The notes beneath the pieces were generated by a model. That model was not told where the DNA came from. It saw only the letters and a list, made by a program, of their open reading frames with translations, and did no database searches. The position numbers were made by a program, and so were the translations under genes. From the NCBI RefSeq assembly GCF_014190805.1, contig NZ_JACHVQ010000001.1, positions 806,001 to 870,000 of the forward strand: a DNA stretch of 64,000 nucleotides, written 5' to 3'. Shown here piece by piece: positions 27,573 through 37,227 of the stretch. The first letter of the stretch is position 1. The number at the start of each line of letters is the position of its first letter. This stretch comes from Flexivirga oryzae. Its GTDB lineage: Bacteria > Actinomycetota > Actinomycetes > Actinomycetales > Dermatophilaceae.

Positions 27573-28157
27573 CTAGTGGGAAGCTCCGGCGACCAGCGTC
27601 GTAGCGGCGGTGAGGCGCGCCGCGTGCTCGGCGCGCACCACGCGCGCGAGCACCTGGTCGGCCCCGCCGACGACGTCGTCGGCGAGCCGTCGCGCCTCGC
27701 CGCGCAGGGTGTCGGCGAGCGCCCGCAACGCTCCGGACAGCCGATCCAGCGCGTCGGCAATCTCGTTGCCACGAACCGCGATCGGCTCGCGCGGACACCC
27801 AGCGGCCGTCCGCCTGATCGTCTCGCAGATGCTGTGCAACTCGCCGGCGGCGTACTCCAGACTGGCCGGGTCCGCCGGTATGCCGCCTGCGTGGACCCGC
27901 TCCGCCAGCCGCGGGCTCGCGTGCGCGGGGCGATTCGCGGCGTGGTCCAGCAGGACCGGGTCAGGACCGGAGGACGACGGGACGCTGTGGCTGCGTATGT
28001 CGGCCAACTCGTCGTGCCAGCGCAGCAATGCCTCCGCGGAACGCTCGATCGCATCGGAGACCGCGTCGGCCGTCTCGAACTCGGCCGGATCCGCCTGGAT
28101 GCTGAGCAGACGGGGCACCAGCAGTGCGACTCCTCGGGTCAGGTCGCTCGTCTGCAT
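27573..28157 (-). CDS. Hypothetical helical protein
   Basis: 194 aa from ATG 28157 (MQTSDLTRGVALLVPRLLSIQADPAEFETADAVSDAI); a longer version from 28217 would add a basic 20-residue extension. It is Ala/Arg-rich and predicted all-helical, with leucine heptads in the C-terminal half (IADALDRLSGALRALADTLRGEARRLADDVVGG). There is no recognisable motif, signal peptide or TM segment. It is 10 nt upstream of the DUF2505 gene and probably co-transcribed with it. Confidence 0.6.
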   Translation of the reverse strand: MQTSDLTRGVALLVPRLLSIQADPAEFETADAVSDAIERSAEALLRWHDELADIRSHSVPSSSGPDPVLLDHAANRPAHASPRLAERVHAGGIPADPASLEYAAGELHSICETIRRTAAGCPREPIAVRGNEIADALDRLSGALRALADTLRGEARRLADDVVGGADQVLARVVRAEHAARLTAATTLVAGASH

Positions 28158-28334
28158 CCCCGGCAGACTAACGCCGCGGGCACCCATTCGCGCAAGCCGC
28201 GCCCGTGGGCTGTGCACGACATACCCGACAGCCTTCGCTCCCGGGTGTGTCCCAGGCCACCCTCGGGACTACCCTCAGCCGTGGGGCGACAACGACGTCG
28301 TTCCGAGAGTCGCGACGAGGGCCGAAGAACAACT

Positions 28335-31300
28335 ATGTCCGTGGACACCGTTACCCGTTCAGAAATCTTGCGTGAATGCTCCAAGGAGCACGAGGGGGAC
28401 GTCCCCACGTGGCTGCTGGAGCGCTACTACCGACATGTGGCCGACGACGACATCGTCGGCTACGGCCCGGACCGGCTGCGCGGCACACTGCTGTCGCACA
28501 AGGAGCTGGCCACCGACCGGGCGCCCGGCACCACGAAGGTGCGCATCTTCCACCCGACCGTCGAGTCCGATGGATGGTCCTGCCCCTACGCCATCCTGCA
28601 GATCGTCACCGACGACATGCCGTTCCTCGTCGACTCGGTGATCGCCGAGCTCAACCGGCACGACCGCGCCGTGCACGCCGTGATCCACCCGCAGCTGTTC
28701 GTGCAGCGCGACGCGGCCGGAAAGCTGGTGCAGGTCTACGACAGCGACACGCTGCCCGAGCCGGGTGCGGACGGGTTGGCGCCGGCCAGTGAGTCGTGGA
28801 TGCACTTCGAGATCGACCTGGGCGTCGACGACGCCGCCGACGACGCGCTGGTCGCCGACGTGGAGCGCGTCCTCGGAGATGTGCGCAACGCGGTCGACGA
28901 CTGGTCGAAGATGCACGACGAGTGCGAGCAGATCATCGCCGATCTCGACACGGAACGACCCGACTCGGTCCCGTCGAAGGCCGTCGAGCAGGCACAGGGC
29001 TTCCTGCGCTGGCTGGCCGACAACCACTTCACCTTCCTGGGCTATCGCGAGTACAACCTCGACACCGTCGACGGCGAGGACGTGCTGCGGGTCAAGACCG
29101 GGTCCGGTCTGGGCATCCTGCGCTACGACAAGCCGTCCTCGCAGTCGTTCAGCAAGCTCAGCTCCCGTGGCCGGGCGACCGCCCGCCAGCCGCGGCTGCT
29201 GACGATCACCAAGGCGAACTCGCGCGCGACGGTGCACCGCCCGTCCTTCCTGGACTACATCGGCGTCCGCACCTTCGACGCCCAGGGGAACGTGACCGGG
29301 GAGAAGCGCTTCCTCGGCCTGTTCACCTCCAGCGCCTACACCGAGTCGGTGCGCCGGGTGCCTGTCGTCCGCGAACGCGTCGCGAAAGTCCTTGCGCGCA
29401 CCGGTTTCTCGCCGGACAGCCACTCGGGCAAGGACCTGCTGGAGGTGCTGGAGAACTACCCGCGCGACGAGCTCTTCCAGACCTCCAGCAAGGACCTCTA
29501 CGAGATCTCGACCACGGTCCTGCGACTGCAGGAGCGCCGGCAGTCGCAGCTGTTCCCACGCGTCGACGAGTTCGGCCGGTTCGTGTCGGTGCTGGTCTAC
29601 CTGCCGCGCGACCGCTACAACACCAGCGTCCGGCTGCGCATCGAGCGCCTGCTGCGCGACGCCTACCACGCCGAAGCGGTCGACTACACCACCCGCATCG
29701 CCGAGTCGACCCTGGCGCTGATCCATTTCGTGGTGCGCCTGCCGCAGGGGTCCGAGGTCCCGGAGGTGGACGAGCAGGATCTGCAGGCCAAGCTGCTGGA
29801 GAGCAGCCTGAGCTGGGACGAACGCCTGGGCGAGGTGTCGCTGGAGGAGGACGGCGAGAACGCCTCCGCACGCGTGATGAGCCTCTACGCCCGCGCCTTC
29901 CCGGAGGCGTACAAGGAGGACTTCAGCCCCCGGCAGGGCGTCGCCGACCTGCGGCGCATCGAGGCGCTGGAGTCCGACGACCACACGTTGCTGACGCTCT
30001 ACCGGGACCCCGGCGCCGACGCCCGGGACCGCCGGTTCAAACTGTTCCGCCGCGACCCGGTGGTCCTCACCGACGTCCTGCCGGTGTTCACCAATCTCGG
30101 TGTCAAGGTCACCGACGAGCGGCCCTACTCGATGAAGCGCGCCGACGGCGTCGTCGTGCACATCTACGACTTCGGCCTGCGCGCCGACGGCGAGGACGTC
30201 TGGGGCACCGACGACGCGTCGACGACCGAGGTGCGTGAGCGCTTCCAGCAGGCGTTCAGCGACGCGTGGGAGGGCGACGCCGAGAGCGACGGCCTCGGCG
30301 CGCTCGTGCTGCAGGCGGGGCTGACCTCGCGGGAGGTGATGATGCTGCGTGGGATCAGCAAGTACCTGCGCCAGATCGGGTTCACCTTCAGCCAGAACTA
30401 CATCGAGCAGGCGCTGCGGGCCAACGTCGACCTCGCGCGCGCCCTCGTCGACCTCTTCGACGCCCGCTTCGACCCGGCGCAGGCGGCGGACGGCCGGGAG
30501 TCGGCCGAGGCGGAGCTGGTGGCCGGCATCGAGGCGCGCCTGGACGAGGTGAGCAGCCTGGACCACGACCGCATCATCCGCACGATGATGGGTGTCATCC
30601 GGGCGACGTTGCGCACCAACGCGTTCCAGCGTGACGAGGACGGCCGCCCCAGCCAGGTGATGAGTTTCAAGATCGACTGTGCGTCGGTGCCCGGGCTGCC
30701 GAGCCCGAAGCCGAAGTTCGAGATCTGGGTCTACGGCCCGCGGGTCGAGGGCGTGCACCTGCGGTTCGGCATGGTCGCCCGAGGCGGCCTGCGGTGGAGC
30801 GACCGGCCGGAGGACTTCCGCACCGAGATCCTCGGCCTGGTCAAGGCGCAGATGGTCAAGAACGCCGTCATCGTGCCCACCGGCTCCAAGGGCGGTTTCG
30901 TCGCCAAGCGGCTGCCGGACCCGAGCGACCGCGAGGCCTGGATGGCCGAGGGCATCGCGTCATACAAGCTGTTCATCTCCGGTCTGCTCGACGTCACCGA
31001 CAACCTCGTCTCCGGTGACGTCGTCCCGCCGAAGAGCGTCGTGCGCCACGACCCGGACGACACCTACCTGGTGGTCGCCGCCGACAAGGGCACGGCGACC
31101 TTCAGCGACATCGCCAACGGCGTGGCCCAGTCCTACGGGTACTGGCTCGACGACGCGTTCGCGTCCGGCGGCTCGGCCGGCTACGACCACAAGGCGATGG
31201 GCATCACCGCGCGCGGTGCGTGGGAGTCGGTCAAGCGGCACTTCCGCGAGCTCGGTGTCGACACCCAGACGCAGGAGTTCACCGTCGTCGGCGTCGGCGA

Positions 31301-33194
31301 CATGAGCGGGGACGTCTTCGGCAACGGCATGCTGCTGTCGGAGCACATCCGGCTGGTCGCCGCGTTCGACCACCGGCACATCTTCGTCGACCCCACTCCG
31401 GTGGCCGCTACCTCGTATGCCGAACGGCGCCGGCTCTTCGACCTGCCGCGGTCCTCCTGGGGCGACTACGACACATCGCTGATCTCCGAGGGCGGCGGTG
31501 TCTACCCGCGCACGGCGAAGTCGATCACCATCACCCCGCAGATCAGGGCCGCACTGGGGCTGGCCGACGACGTCAGCAAGCTGACACCGAACGAGCTGAT
31601 GCGAGCGATCCTGCTGGCGCCGGTCGACCTGTTCTGGAACGGCGGCATCGGCACCTACATCAAGGCGTCCGCCGAGACGGCCGCCGACATCGGCGACCGC
31701 GCCAATGACCAGATCCGTGTCAACGGCAACGAGCTGCGGGTCAAGGTGGTCGGTGAGGGCGGCAACCTGGGCGCCAGCCAACTGGGCCGCATCGAGGCCG
31801 CCGAGGGCGGCGTCCGCATCAACACCGACGCCATCGACAACTCCGCCGGGGTGGACACCTCCGACCACGAGGTCAACATCAAGATCCTGGTCACCGACCT
31901 GATGCGCCAGGGCCGCTTCGACCTGGAGCAGCGCAACACGTTGCTGCACTCGATGACCGACGAGATCGCCGACCAGGTGCTGCGGGACAACTACGAGCAG
32001 AACGTCCTGCTCGGCAACGCCCGGGCCCAGACACACGCGATGCTCCCGGTGCACCAGCGGCTGATCCACTGGCTGGAGCAGCGGGGCGAGCTCGACCGCG
32101 AGCTGGAGTTCCTGCCCAGCGACACCCAGATCGCCCAGCGGTCCGCTGCCGGTGACGGGCTCACCTCCCCGGAGTTCTCGGTCCTGGTCGCCTACTCGAA
32201 GCTGGCGATGAAGGCCGACCTCGCGCACTCCGACCTCACCGAGGACCCGTGGTTCGGCGACCGTCTGGCGGCATACTTCCCGGCGCCCGTCCGGCAGCAG
32301 TACTCCGCCGAGTTGACCGACCACCCGCTGCGGCGGCAGATCGTGATCAACCAGGTCGTCAACTCGATGGTCAACCGGGGCGGCATCACGTTCGCCTTCC
32401 GGGTCGCCGAGGAGACCGGGGCCGGGCCGGAGCAGATCGCCCGCGCCTTCGTGGTCGCGCGGGAGGTGTTCGGGCTCGCGGAGTTCGTCAAGCAGGTGGA
32501 GGCCCTGGACAACAAGGTCCCGACCGACGCGCAGACCACGCTCTACCTGGAGTTCCGCCGGCTGCTGGACCGGGCGACCCGCTGGCTGGTGCACAGCAGG
32601 CCGGCACGGTTGGACGTCACGAGCGAGATCGAGCGCTTCGAACCGGTGATGCGGGAACTCACCCCGAAGCTGCCGGAGCTGCTGCAGGGCTCCGAACGCG
32701 AGCGCTGGCGGTCCCGGCGTGAGGAGATGAGCGAGGGCGGTGTTCCGCCGCAGCTGACCGGCTGGGCGGCCGCCCTGCTGGACTCCTACTCGCTGCTGGA
32801 CATCACCGAGCAGGCGATCAGCACCGACACACCGGTGGCCGACGTCGCAGCCGTCTACTTCATGCTCTCCGAGCGGCTCGGCATCGACCGGATCCTGTCG
32901 GCCGTCTCGCGGTTGCCGCGCGACGACCGCTGGGACGCGCTGGCCCGCGGTGCGGTCCGTGACGACCTGTATGCCGTGCTCGACTCGTTCACCGCGGCGG
33001 TCATCGCCGACACCCCGTCGGAGGAGACCGCGGAGCAGCGGCTGGACCGGTGGGCTGCGGAGAACACCGAGTCGATCAACCGTGCTCAGCAGGCACTCGT
33101 CGGTGTCGCGGAACTGGACGAGGCCGGCCTCGCCCCGCTGTCCGTCGCGCTGCGGACGCTGCGTTCGGTGGTCCGGTCGGGCTCGGCACGGTAG
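28335..33194 (+). CDS. gdh: NAD-dependent glutamate dehydrogenase, large (180 kDa) class
   Basis: 1619 aa. ATG 28335 (MSVDTVTRSEILRECSKEHEGDVPTWLLERYYRHV) is the only start giving the family length (M. tuberculosis Rv2476c is about 1624 aa). Long N-terminal ACT-like regulatory regions precede the catalytic domain. The latter includes GGLRWSDRPEDFRTEILGLVKAQMVKNA, the catalytic-Lys loop PTGSKGGF (Lys852), and a Rossmann region (VGVGDMSGDVFGNGML). It oxidises glutamate to 2-oxoglutarate with NAD, feeding the TCA cycle, and is allosterically controlled in characterised relatives. It is followed closely by pdtaS (19 nt). A weak -10 (TACCCT) lies near 28270. Confidence 0.95.
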   Translation: MSVDTVTRSEILRECSKEHEGDVPTWLLERYYRHVADDDIVGYGPDRLRGTLLSHKELATDRAPGTTKVRIFHPTVESDGWSCPYAILQIVTDDMPFLVDSVIAELNRHDRAVHAVIHPQLFVQRDAAGKLVQVYDSDTLPEPGADGLAPASESWMHFEIDLGVDDAADDALVADVERVLGDVRNAVDDWSKMHDECEQIIADLDTERPDSVPSKAVEQAQGFLRWLADNHFTFLGYREYNLDTVDGEDVLRVKTGSGLGILRYDKPSSQSFSKLSSRGRATARQPRLLTITKANSRATVHRPSFLDYIGVRTFDAQGNVTGEKRFLGLFTSSAYTESVRRVPVVRERVAKVLARTGFSPDSHSGKDLLEVLENYPRDELFQTSSKDLYEISTTVLRLQERRQSQLFPRVDEFGRFVSVLVYLPRDRYNTSVRLRIERLLRDAYHAEAVDYTTRIAESTLALIHFVVRLPQGSEVPEVDEQDLQAKLLESSLSWDERLGEVSLEEDGENASARVMSLYARAFPEAYKEDFSPRQGVADLRRIEALESDDHTLLTLYRDPGADARDRRFKLFRRDPVVLTDVLPVFTNLGVKVTDERPYSMKRADGVVVHIYDFGLRADGEDVWGTDDASTTEVRERFQQAFSDAWEGDAESDGLGALVLQAGLTSREVMMLRGISKYLRQIGFTFSQNYIEQALRANVDLARALVDLFDARFDPAQAADGRESAEAELVAGIEARLDEVSSLDHDRIIRTMMGVIRATLRTNAFQRDEDGRPSQVMSFKIDCASVPGLPSPKPKFEIWVYGPRVEGVHLRFGMVARGGLRWSDRPEDFRTEILGLVKAQMVKNAVIVPTGSKGGFVAKRLPDPSDREAWMAEGIASYKLFISGLLDVTDNLVSGDVVPPKSVVRHDPDDTYLVVAADKGTATFSDIANGVAQSYGYWLDDAFASGGSAGYDHKAMGITARGAWESVKRHFRELGVDTQTQEFTVVGVGDMSGDVFGNGMLLSEHIRLVAAFDHRHIFVDPTPVAATSYAERRRLFDLPRSSWGDYDTSLISEGGGVYPRTAKSITITPQIRAALGLADDVSKLTPNELMRAILLAPVDLFWNGGIGTYIKASAETAADIGDRANDQIRVNGNELRVKVVGEGGNLGASQLGRIEAAEGGVRINTDAIDNSAGVDTSDHEVNIKILVTDLMRQGRFDLEQRNTLLHSMTDEIADQVLRDNYEQNVLLGNARAQTHAMLPVHQRLIHWLEQRGELDRELEFLPSDTQIAQRSAAGDGLTSPEFSVLVAYSKLAMKADLAHSDLTEDPWFGDRLAAYFPAPVRQQYSAELTDHPLRRQIVINQVVNSMVNRGGITFAFRVAEETGAGPEQIARAFVVAREVFGLAEFVKQVEALDNKVPTDAQTTLYLEFRRLLDRATRWLVHSRPARLDVTSEIERFEPVMRELTPKLPELLQGSERERWRSRREEMSEGGVPPQLTGWAAALLDSYSLLDITEQAISTDTPVADVAAVYFMLSERLGIDRILSAVSRLPRDDRWDALARGAVRDDLYAVLDSFTAAVIADTPSEETAEQRLDRWAAENTESINRAQQALVGVAELDEAGLAPLSVALRTLRSVVRSGSAR

Positions 33195-33213
33195 CCGGAT
33201 ATAGGTTCTCAGC

Positions 33214-34695
33214 ATGCCGTCGATGAACGACGTGCTGAGCGAGCACACGAGGCTGGACCAGGCCGCGTGGGACTGGCTGCACCTGCTGGTGAGCGACTGG
33301 CAGCTGCTCGCCGACCTGTCCTTCGCGGACCTGGTGCTGTGGGTGCCGACCCGCGACCGCAGCTGGGTCGCCGCCGCACACGTGCGGCCGACGACCGGCG
33401 TCGGGGTCTTCGTCAACGACGTGGTCGGCGCCCGCATCGACCACACCCGGCAGCGCACGGTCGTGCAGGCGTATGACGGACCGCAGATCGTCCGGTCCCA
33501 CGCGACCACCTGGCGCGACGACCTGCCGGTGCGCGAGGAGGCCATCCCGGTGGTGCGGGACGGCAAGGCCATCGCGGTCCTGACCCGGCACACCAACCTG
33601 GCGTCGATGCGCACCCCGAGCCGGCTCGAGGTCACCTATCTGGCGACCGCGGACGCGCTGGCCAGGATGATCGCCGCGGGGGAGTTCCCCAGCGCTTCGG
33701 CGGCCCCTCCGGCGAGCCGCCGCGGGCTGCCACGGGTCGGGGACGGTGTGCTGCGCCTGGACGCCGCCGGCACCGTCACCTACGCCAGCCCCAACGCCGT
33801 GTCCGCCATGCACCGCCTCGGACACGATGATCAGCTGGTCGGTGTGCGACTCGCCGCCGCACTCGGTGCGGTGCTGCCCGAGCGGGGCCCGGTCGACGAG
33901 GAGCTGATGATGGTGCTCACCGGGCGGGTCGCCTGGAGTACCGAGATCGAGTCACGCAGTGCGCACGTGAGTGCGCGGGCGATCCCGCTGTCGGAGGGCG
34001 GCCGGCGGATCGGCGCGATCGTGCTGGTCCGCGACGTCAGTGAGTTGCGGCGCCGGGAGCGTGAGCTGCTCAGCAAGGACGCGACGATCCGGGAGATCCA
34101 CCACCGGGTCAAGAACAACCTGCAGACCGTGGCTGCGGTGCTGCGGTTGCAGGCGCGGCGTCTGGACGACCCGCGGGCCCGCGCCGCGCTCGCCGGGGCG
34201 GTGCGCCGGGTCGGCACCATCGCCGCCGTCCACGAGACGCTCAGCGGGGGCTGGGACGACGCACTGCCGTTCGACGAGATCGCGACCAGCGCGGTCCGAT
34301 CGGCCGTGGAGATCAGCAACCGGTCCCAGGAGAGCGTCAGCGCCCGGCTGACCGGCAGCTTCGGCTCGCTGCACGCGGAGGACGCGACGGCCGTCGCGAT
34401 GATCATCGCGGAGCTGGTCCAGAACGCCATCGAGCACGGCTTCGCCGAACACGGGGGAGAGGTGGTGCTCGATGCGGAGCGCCGCACCACCGAGCAGGGC
34501 GACGGGGTGCTGTCGGTCACCGTGACCGACGACGGGGCCGGTCTACCGGCGGACTTCGACCCGTCCCGGTCCGGTCTCGGAATTCAGATCGTGCAGTCGT
34601 TCGTGCAGGACCTGCGGGGCGAGATCACCTGGTCGCGGCTGGAGCCGCACGGCACGGAGGTGCGTTTCGTGGCGCGGCTGCGGGAGGAGACCTAG
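33214..34695 (+). CDS. pdtaS: PdtaS-type soluble sensor histidine kinase
   Basis: 493 aa. The domains are an N-terminal GAF domain (about 1-150), a PAS domain (about 170-290; LRLDAAGTVTYASPNAVSAMHRLG), and a HisKA_2 dimerisation domain with the phosphoacceptor His in REIHHRVKNNLQTVAAVLRLQARR (about 300). A HATPase domain follows (N-box ELVQNAIEHGF, G1 VTDDGAGLP, G2 SGLGIQIV). PdtaS phosphorylates the antiterminator PdtaR in mycobacteria. The gene order with convergent whiB1 matches Rv3220c-Rv3219 as I recall it, and the stop codons overlap by 4 bases. No pdtaR is in the window. Confidence 0.9.
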   Translation: MPSMNDVLSEHTRLDQAAWDWLHLLVSDWQLLADLSFADLVLWVPTRDRSWVAAAHVRPTTGVGVFVNDVVGARIDHTRQRTVVQAYDGPQIVRSHATTWRDDLPVREEAIPVVRDGKAIAVLTRHTNLASMRTPSRLEVTYLATADALARMIAAGEFPSASAAPPASRRGLPRVGDGVLRLDAAGTVTYASPNAVSAMHRLGHDDQLVGVRLAAALGAVLPERGPVDEELMMVLTGRVAWSTEIESRSAHVSARAIPLSEGGRRIGAIVLVRDVSELRRRERELLSKDATIREIHHRVKNNLQTVAAVLRLQARRLDDPRARAALAGAVRRVGTIAAVHETLSGGWDDALPFDEIATSAVRSAVEISNRSQESVSARLTGSFGSLHAEDATAVAMIIAELVQNAIEHGFAEHGGEVVLDAERRTTEQGDGVLSVTVTDDGAGLPADFDPSRSGLGIQIVQSFVQDLRGEITWSRLEPHGTEVRFVARLREET

Positions 34696-34940
34696 CCGGC
34701 CCGGCGGGCGCGGGCGTTCCGGCGCTTCAGGGCACGCCGCTCGTCCTCGGACAGGCCACCCCAGACACCGGCGTCCTGACCGGACTCCAGCGCCCACTTC
34801 AGGCAGGTGTCGATGACCTCGCAGCGACGGCACACCTGTTTGGCGTCCTCGATCTGCTGCAAGGCGGGTCCGGTGTTGCCGATGGGGAAGAACAACTCCG
34901 GGTCCTCGTCCAGGCACGCAGCGCGATCGCGCCAATCCAT
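34692..34940 (-). CDS. whiB1: WhiB1 iron-sulfur transcription factor
   Basis: 82 aa. ATG 34940 gives MDWRDRAACLDEDPELFF, the WhiB1 N-terminus. The four cluster ligands Cys9, Cys37, Cys40 and Cys46 sit at exactly the recalled M. tuberculosis WhiB1 positions. The G(V/I)WGG motif (GVWGGLSEDERRALKRRNARARR) and basic C-terminus are intact. WhiB1 binds a [4Fe-4S] cluster that reacts with nitric oxide and works with the housekeeping sigma factor. Upstream lies a long non-coding stretch with a candidate ECF-type promoter. Confidence 0.95.
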   Translation of the reverse strand: MDWRDRAACLDEDPELFFPIGNTGPALQQIEDAKQVCRRCEVIDTCLKWALESGQDAGVWGGLSEDERRALKRRNARARRAG

Positions 34941-35258
34941 GTGGTTTCGCTCCTTGCTCAGCTGCACGCGCCAGGGCGCGTGCGTCAACGGTCCGTTCGG
35001 ATGGTGGTGATTGCTCCGTCGGGGGTCACCCTCCGGGAGCGCTCGCGATGGGGAATCACGTCGGCCTTGCGAGCTGGTCTCACCAGTCGGCAACGCCTGT
35101 GCGCCATACGTTGTTCCCAACTTTCACAGATACGAACAACAATCCACAAGCACTTTGACCAAGAATTTCAAGTACGAAGATGAGTTATCGATCACATTGA
35201 CAACGTCTGATCGGGCCCCGGTGTGCCCTCGGAGGGGCAACGTCATACCGTTCATGCC
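34941..35258. other. Non-coding region upstream of whiB1 and the 35259 gene
   Basis: 318 bp without a credible gene. The middle (35105-35205) is markedly AT-rich for this window and must hold the divergent promoters. TTGACC (35155) and TTGACA (35197) on the plus strand are -35-like, but no good -10 follows at normal spacing. GTGATCGATAACTCA-like sequence on the minus strand weakly recalls a CRP half-site; I do not call it. Confidence 0.6.
35092..35118 (-). promoter_or_regulatory. Candidate ECF sigma (SigR/SigE/SigH-type) promoter for whiB1
   Basis: Read on the minus strand, GGGAAC (35118-35113) and CGTT (35095-35092) are 17 bases apart. This fits the recalled GGAAC-N18-GTT pattern of redox or envelope-stress ECF sigma factors. 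It would give a whiB1 leader of about 145 nt. Confidence 0.4.
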
Positions 35259-35636
35259 GTGACCGTGACCGACTCGACCTGGCGCTTGCCAGGTGTCCTG
35301 CTCGCCCTCCAGACCCTGGTGCTCGTGGTGCTCGCGGCGGCCCTGGTGGTGGCCGGAACGACCGGCGGCACCGACGACACCGGGCGTTCGGTGACCGAGG
35401 GGGCGACGGTCCTGGCGCTCGCGGTGTGCAGCGGTCTGCTGGCCCTCGGGTTCTGGCGACACCGCAGCGTCGCGCGGACCCCGTCCCTGTTGTGGAACGC
35501 GCTCGCGGTGATCGTCGGCATCACGGTCGCGACCTCGGGGGCGCCGTGGATCGGCGTCCTGGTGGTCGTGGTCGGGGTGGCCAGCTTCGTCGCCAGCCTG
35601 CGGGTGCCGCGCTACGAGCTGGACGACGACGAGTAG
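35259..35636 (+). CDS. Small four-TM membrane protein, unknown function
   Basis: 125 aa from GTG 35259 (MTVTDSTWRLPGVLLALQTLVLVVLAAALVVAG); the GTG two codons later is equally possible. Four hydrophobic segments lie at about residues 10-33, 48-67, 78-94 and 95-113, and the C-terminus is acidic (ELDDDE). No family is recognised. GGAGGGG sits about 20 nt upstream, slightly far. It converges with the lipoprotein gene, whose stop lies 1 nt away. Confidence 0.65.
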   Translation: MTVTDSTWRLPGVLLALQTLVLVVLAAALVVAGTTGGTDDTGRSVTEGATVLALAVCSGLLALGFWRHRSVARTPSLLWNALAVIVGITVATSGAPWIGVLVVVVGVASFVASLRVPRYELDDDE

Positions 35637-35637
35637 C

Positions 35638-36396
35638 TCACATCCGGGCGGCGAGCAGCTGGAAGATGAGCGGCATCACCTGCTGCTCCATCACCTTGTC
35701 GGAGTCGAACCCGTCACCGTCCAGCGAGAGGAACCCGTCCCACGTGATGCTCAGCTGCATGGCGGTGCGCCCGTTGCCGATGACGACGTAGTAGACGTTG
35801 TCGTCGTCGAACGCCAGGCGAAGTCGCTGGGTGTTGTAGGAGCCGTCCTTGTAGTAGATCCAGTCGTCGCTGGGCTTACCGCCGGCCTGGGTGTAGACGG
35901 TGCGGTCGCTGGCCCGCTTGCTGTCGAAGGCTGCCAGGATGGTGTTCTCGGTGCCGACGTCGTTGATCGTGATGGTGATCGTGCTGGGGTACTTCTTCGG
36001 ATCGGATTCGCCGGACAGCTGCGGTGTGATGACCAGCTTGGTCGGGCCCTGCGGGTTGAACGCGATCTGGATGGCGTCCGGGAAGACCCCGAGCAGCTCC
36101 TTGATGGACAGCAGTCTGCCGGCGACGGGCCAGTCGGACTGGGCGACGCCGCCGTCCTTCACGGGCGGGTCGTAGACCGGCAGACTCTTGTCGAGCACGA
36201 CCTTGCGGCCCTTGTCGTTGGCCACCACGACACCGGGGGAGTCCCACTGGCCCGGCTTCTGGGTCTTGTAGGGCTGGTGCGGCTGGGGCCCCGTCGACGT
36301 CGCGGTGGTCGCGGCGGTGCCTCCGCTGCCGCTGCCGCACGCGGCGAGCGTGCAGGCGGCAAGGACACTGGCGGTCACGAGGGCGAGGCGTTTCAT
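35638..36396 (-). CDS. Putative lipoprotein, third gene of a secreted-protein operon
   Basis: 252 aa. The signal peptide ends in the lipobox LAAC, followed by GSGSGG and a Thr/Pro linker. The mature part has the segment DWPVAGRLLSIKELLGVFPDAIQIAF, which echoes the WPSAD..L...EL...P pattern of the two upstream proteins, and ends with VMEQQVMPLIFQLLAARM. No enzyme motif is visible. The ATG overlaps the preceding gene's stop by 4 bases. It is surface-exposed and membrane-anchored; its function is unknown. Confidence 0.75.
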   Translation of the reverse strand: MKRLALVTASVLAACTLAACGSGSGGTAATTATSTGPQPHQPYKTQKPGQWDSPGVVVANDKGRKVVLDKSLPVYDPPVKDGGVAQSDWPVAGRLLSIKELLGVFPDAIQIAFNPQGPTKLVITPQLSGESDPKKYPSTITITINDVGTENTILAAFDSKRASDRTVYTQAGGKPSDDWIYYKDGSYNTQRLRLAFDDDNVYYVVIGNGRTAMQLSITWDGFLSLDGDGFDSDKVMEQQVMPLIFQLLAARM

Positions 36397-37226
36397 GCGG
36401 ATGCCTTTTCGGTATCGGTGAGCTTGGCCCCGAGCAACTGGACCAGAGCCGGGACGATCTTCTGACGGTAGAGCTTGCGGGACTTCAGATAGTCGGAGGT
36501 GAGGGTCGTGAAGCCGATGCCGCTGAACCACACCTCACCGGCGACGTCGCCCTTCTGCAGCAGCACCTTGGTGGTCGTGCCATCGGTGAACGCCGCGGAC
36601 ACGCCGAGCGACTTGTTGGCGTAGAAGGTGTAGAGCCCCGGGCGCTCCGCTGAGCGGTCCCGCGCCTCGGCCAGGTCCTTGGACCACTGGCTGCCGATCT
36701 GCTGCGGCAGACCGAAGCCGCGGATGTTGACCATGAGTTTGCTGCGGTCGTCGTTCGGCTCACCGGAGATCATCAGGTTGAGCGTGCATTCGGTGGACAG
36801 ATGAGTGGAGCCGCCGTCGGGCAGACTGCCGGTGCGGCACTGCGACGCCTTGACCGCGGTGAGTTTCGGGAGCACCTGTTGCAGCTCGGTGCGCGTGAAC
36901 ACCTCGTCCGCCGACGGCCAGGTGGCGTCCATCGGCCGCTTGCCGGTGCGGTCGACGCGCACCGAGAAGTGTGTGGAGGGTGTGATCGTCTGCGCGGGGG
37001 CGCCGGGCGTCACGGCGTCGGGCGCCGCGGGCGGACTGTACGGCGTGACGCGTGTGGTCGGCGTGGCCGTCTTCGTCGATTTCGGGGCCTTGGACATGGT
37101 CCTGTCCGGTTTGGCGGCGACGCCGGAGCCGCCCGCGGCATACGCCGTGTAGGCCGGGACGGTCACGGCAACGCTCACGGCGATCGCCGCGCCCAGCGCC
37201 GTCAGTCTGCGGTTCGGCCGCGTCAC
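36393..37226 (-). CDS. Secreted or membrane-anchored protein, second gene of the operon
   Basis: 277 aa. It has an N-terminal hydrophobic segment (LTALGAAIAVSVAVTVPAYTAYAAG) with a possible AYAA cleavage site rather than a lipobox. A low-complexity Lys/Thr/Pro linker follows (about 40-85), then a globular domain containing WPSADEVFTRTELQQVLPKLTAVKASQC and CTLNLMISGEPNDDRSKLMVNI. The two cysteines may form a disulfide. The domain resembles that of the upstream lipoprotein at 37228-37971. It starts 1 nt after that gene's stop. Confidence 0.72.
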   Translation of the reverse strand: MTRPNRRLTALGAAIAVSVAVTVPAYTAYAAGGSGVAAKPDRTMSKAPKSTKTATPTTRVTPYSPPAAPDAVTPGAPAQTITPSTHFSVRVDRTGKRPMDATWPSADEVFTRTELQQVLPKLTAVKASQCRTGSLPDGGSTHLSTECTLNLMISGEPNDDRSKLMVNIRGFGLPQQIGSQWSKDLAEARDRSAERPGLYTFYANKSLGVSAAFTDGTTTKVLLQKGDVAGEVWFSGIGFTTLTSDYLKSRKLYRQKIVPALVQLLGAKLTDTEKASA

Positions 37227-37227
37227 G

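Noticed and set aside
27477..28334. N-terminal extension of the glutamate dehydrogenase frame
   Set aside because: The extension is antisense to two minus-strand genes and exceeds family length; ATG 28335 gives the normal N-terminus.
28359..33635. Long minus-strand frames opposite the glutamate dehydrogenase and pdtaS
   Set aside because: Same shadow effect; the sense strand holds well-conserved enzymes.
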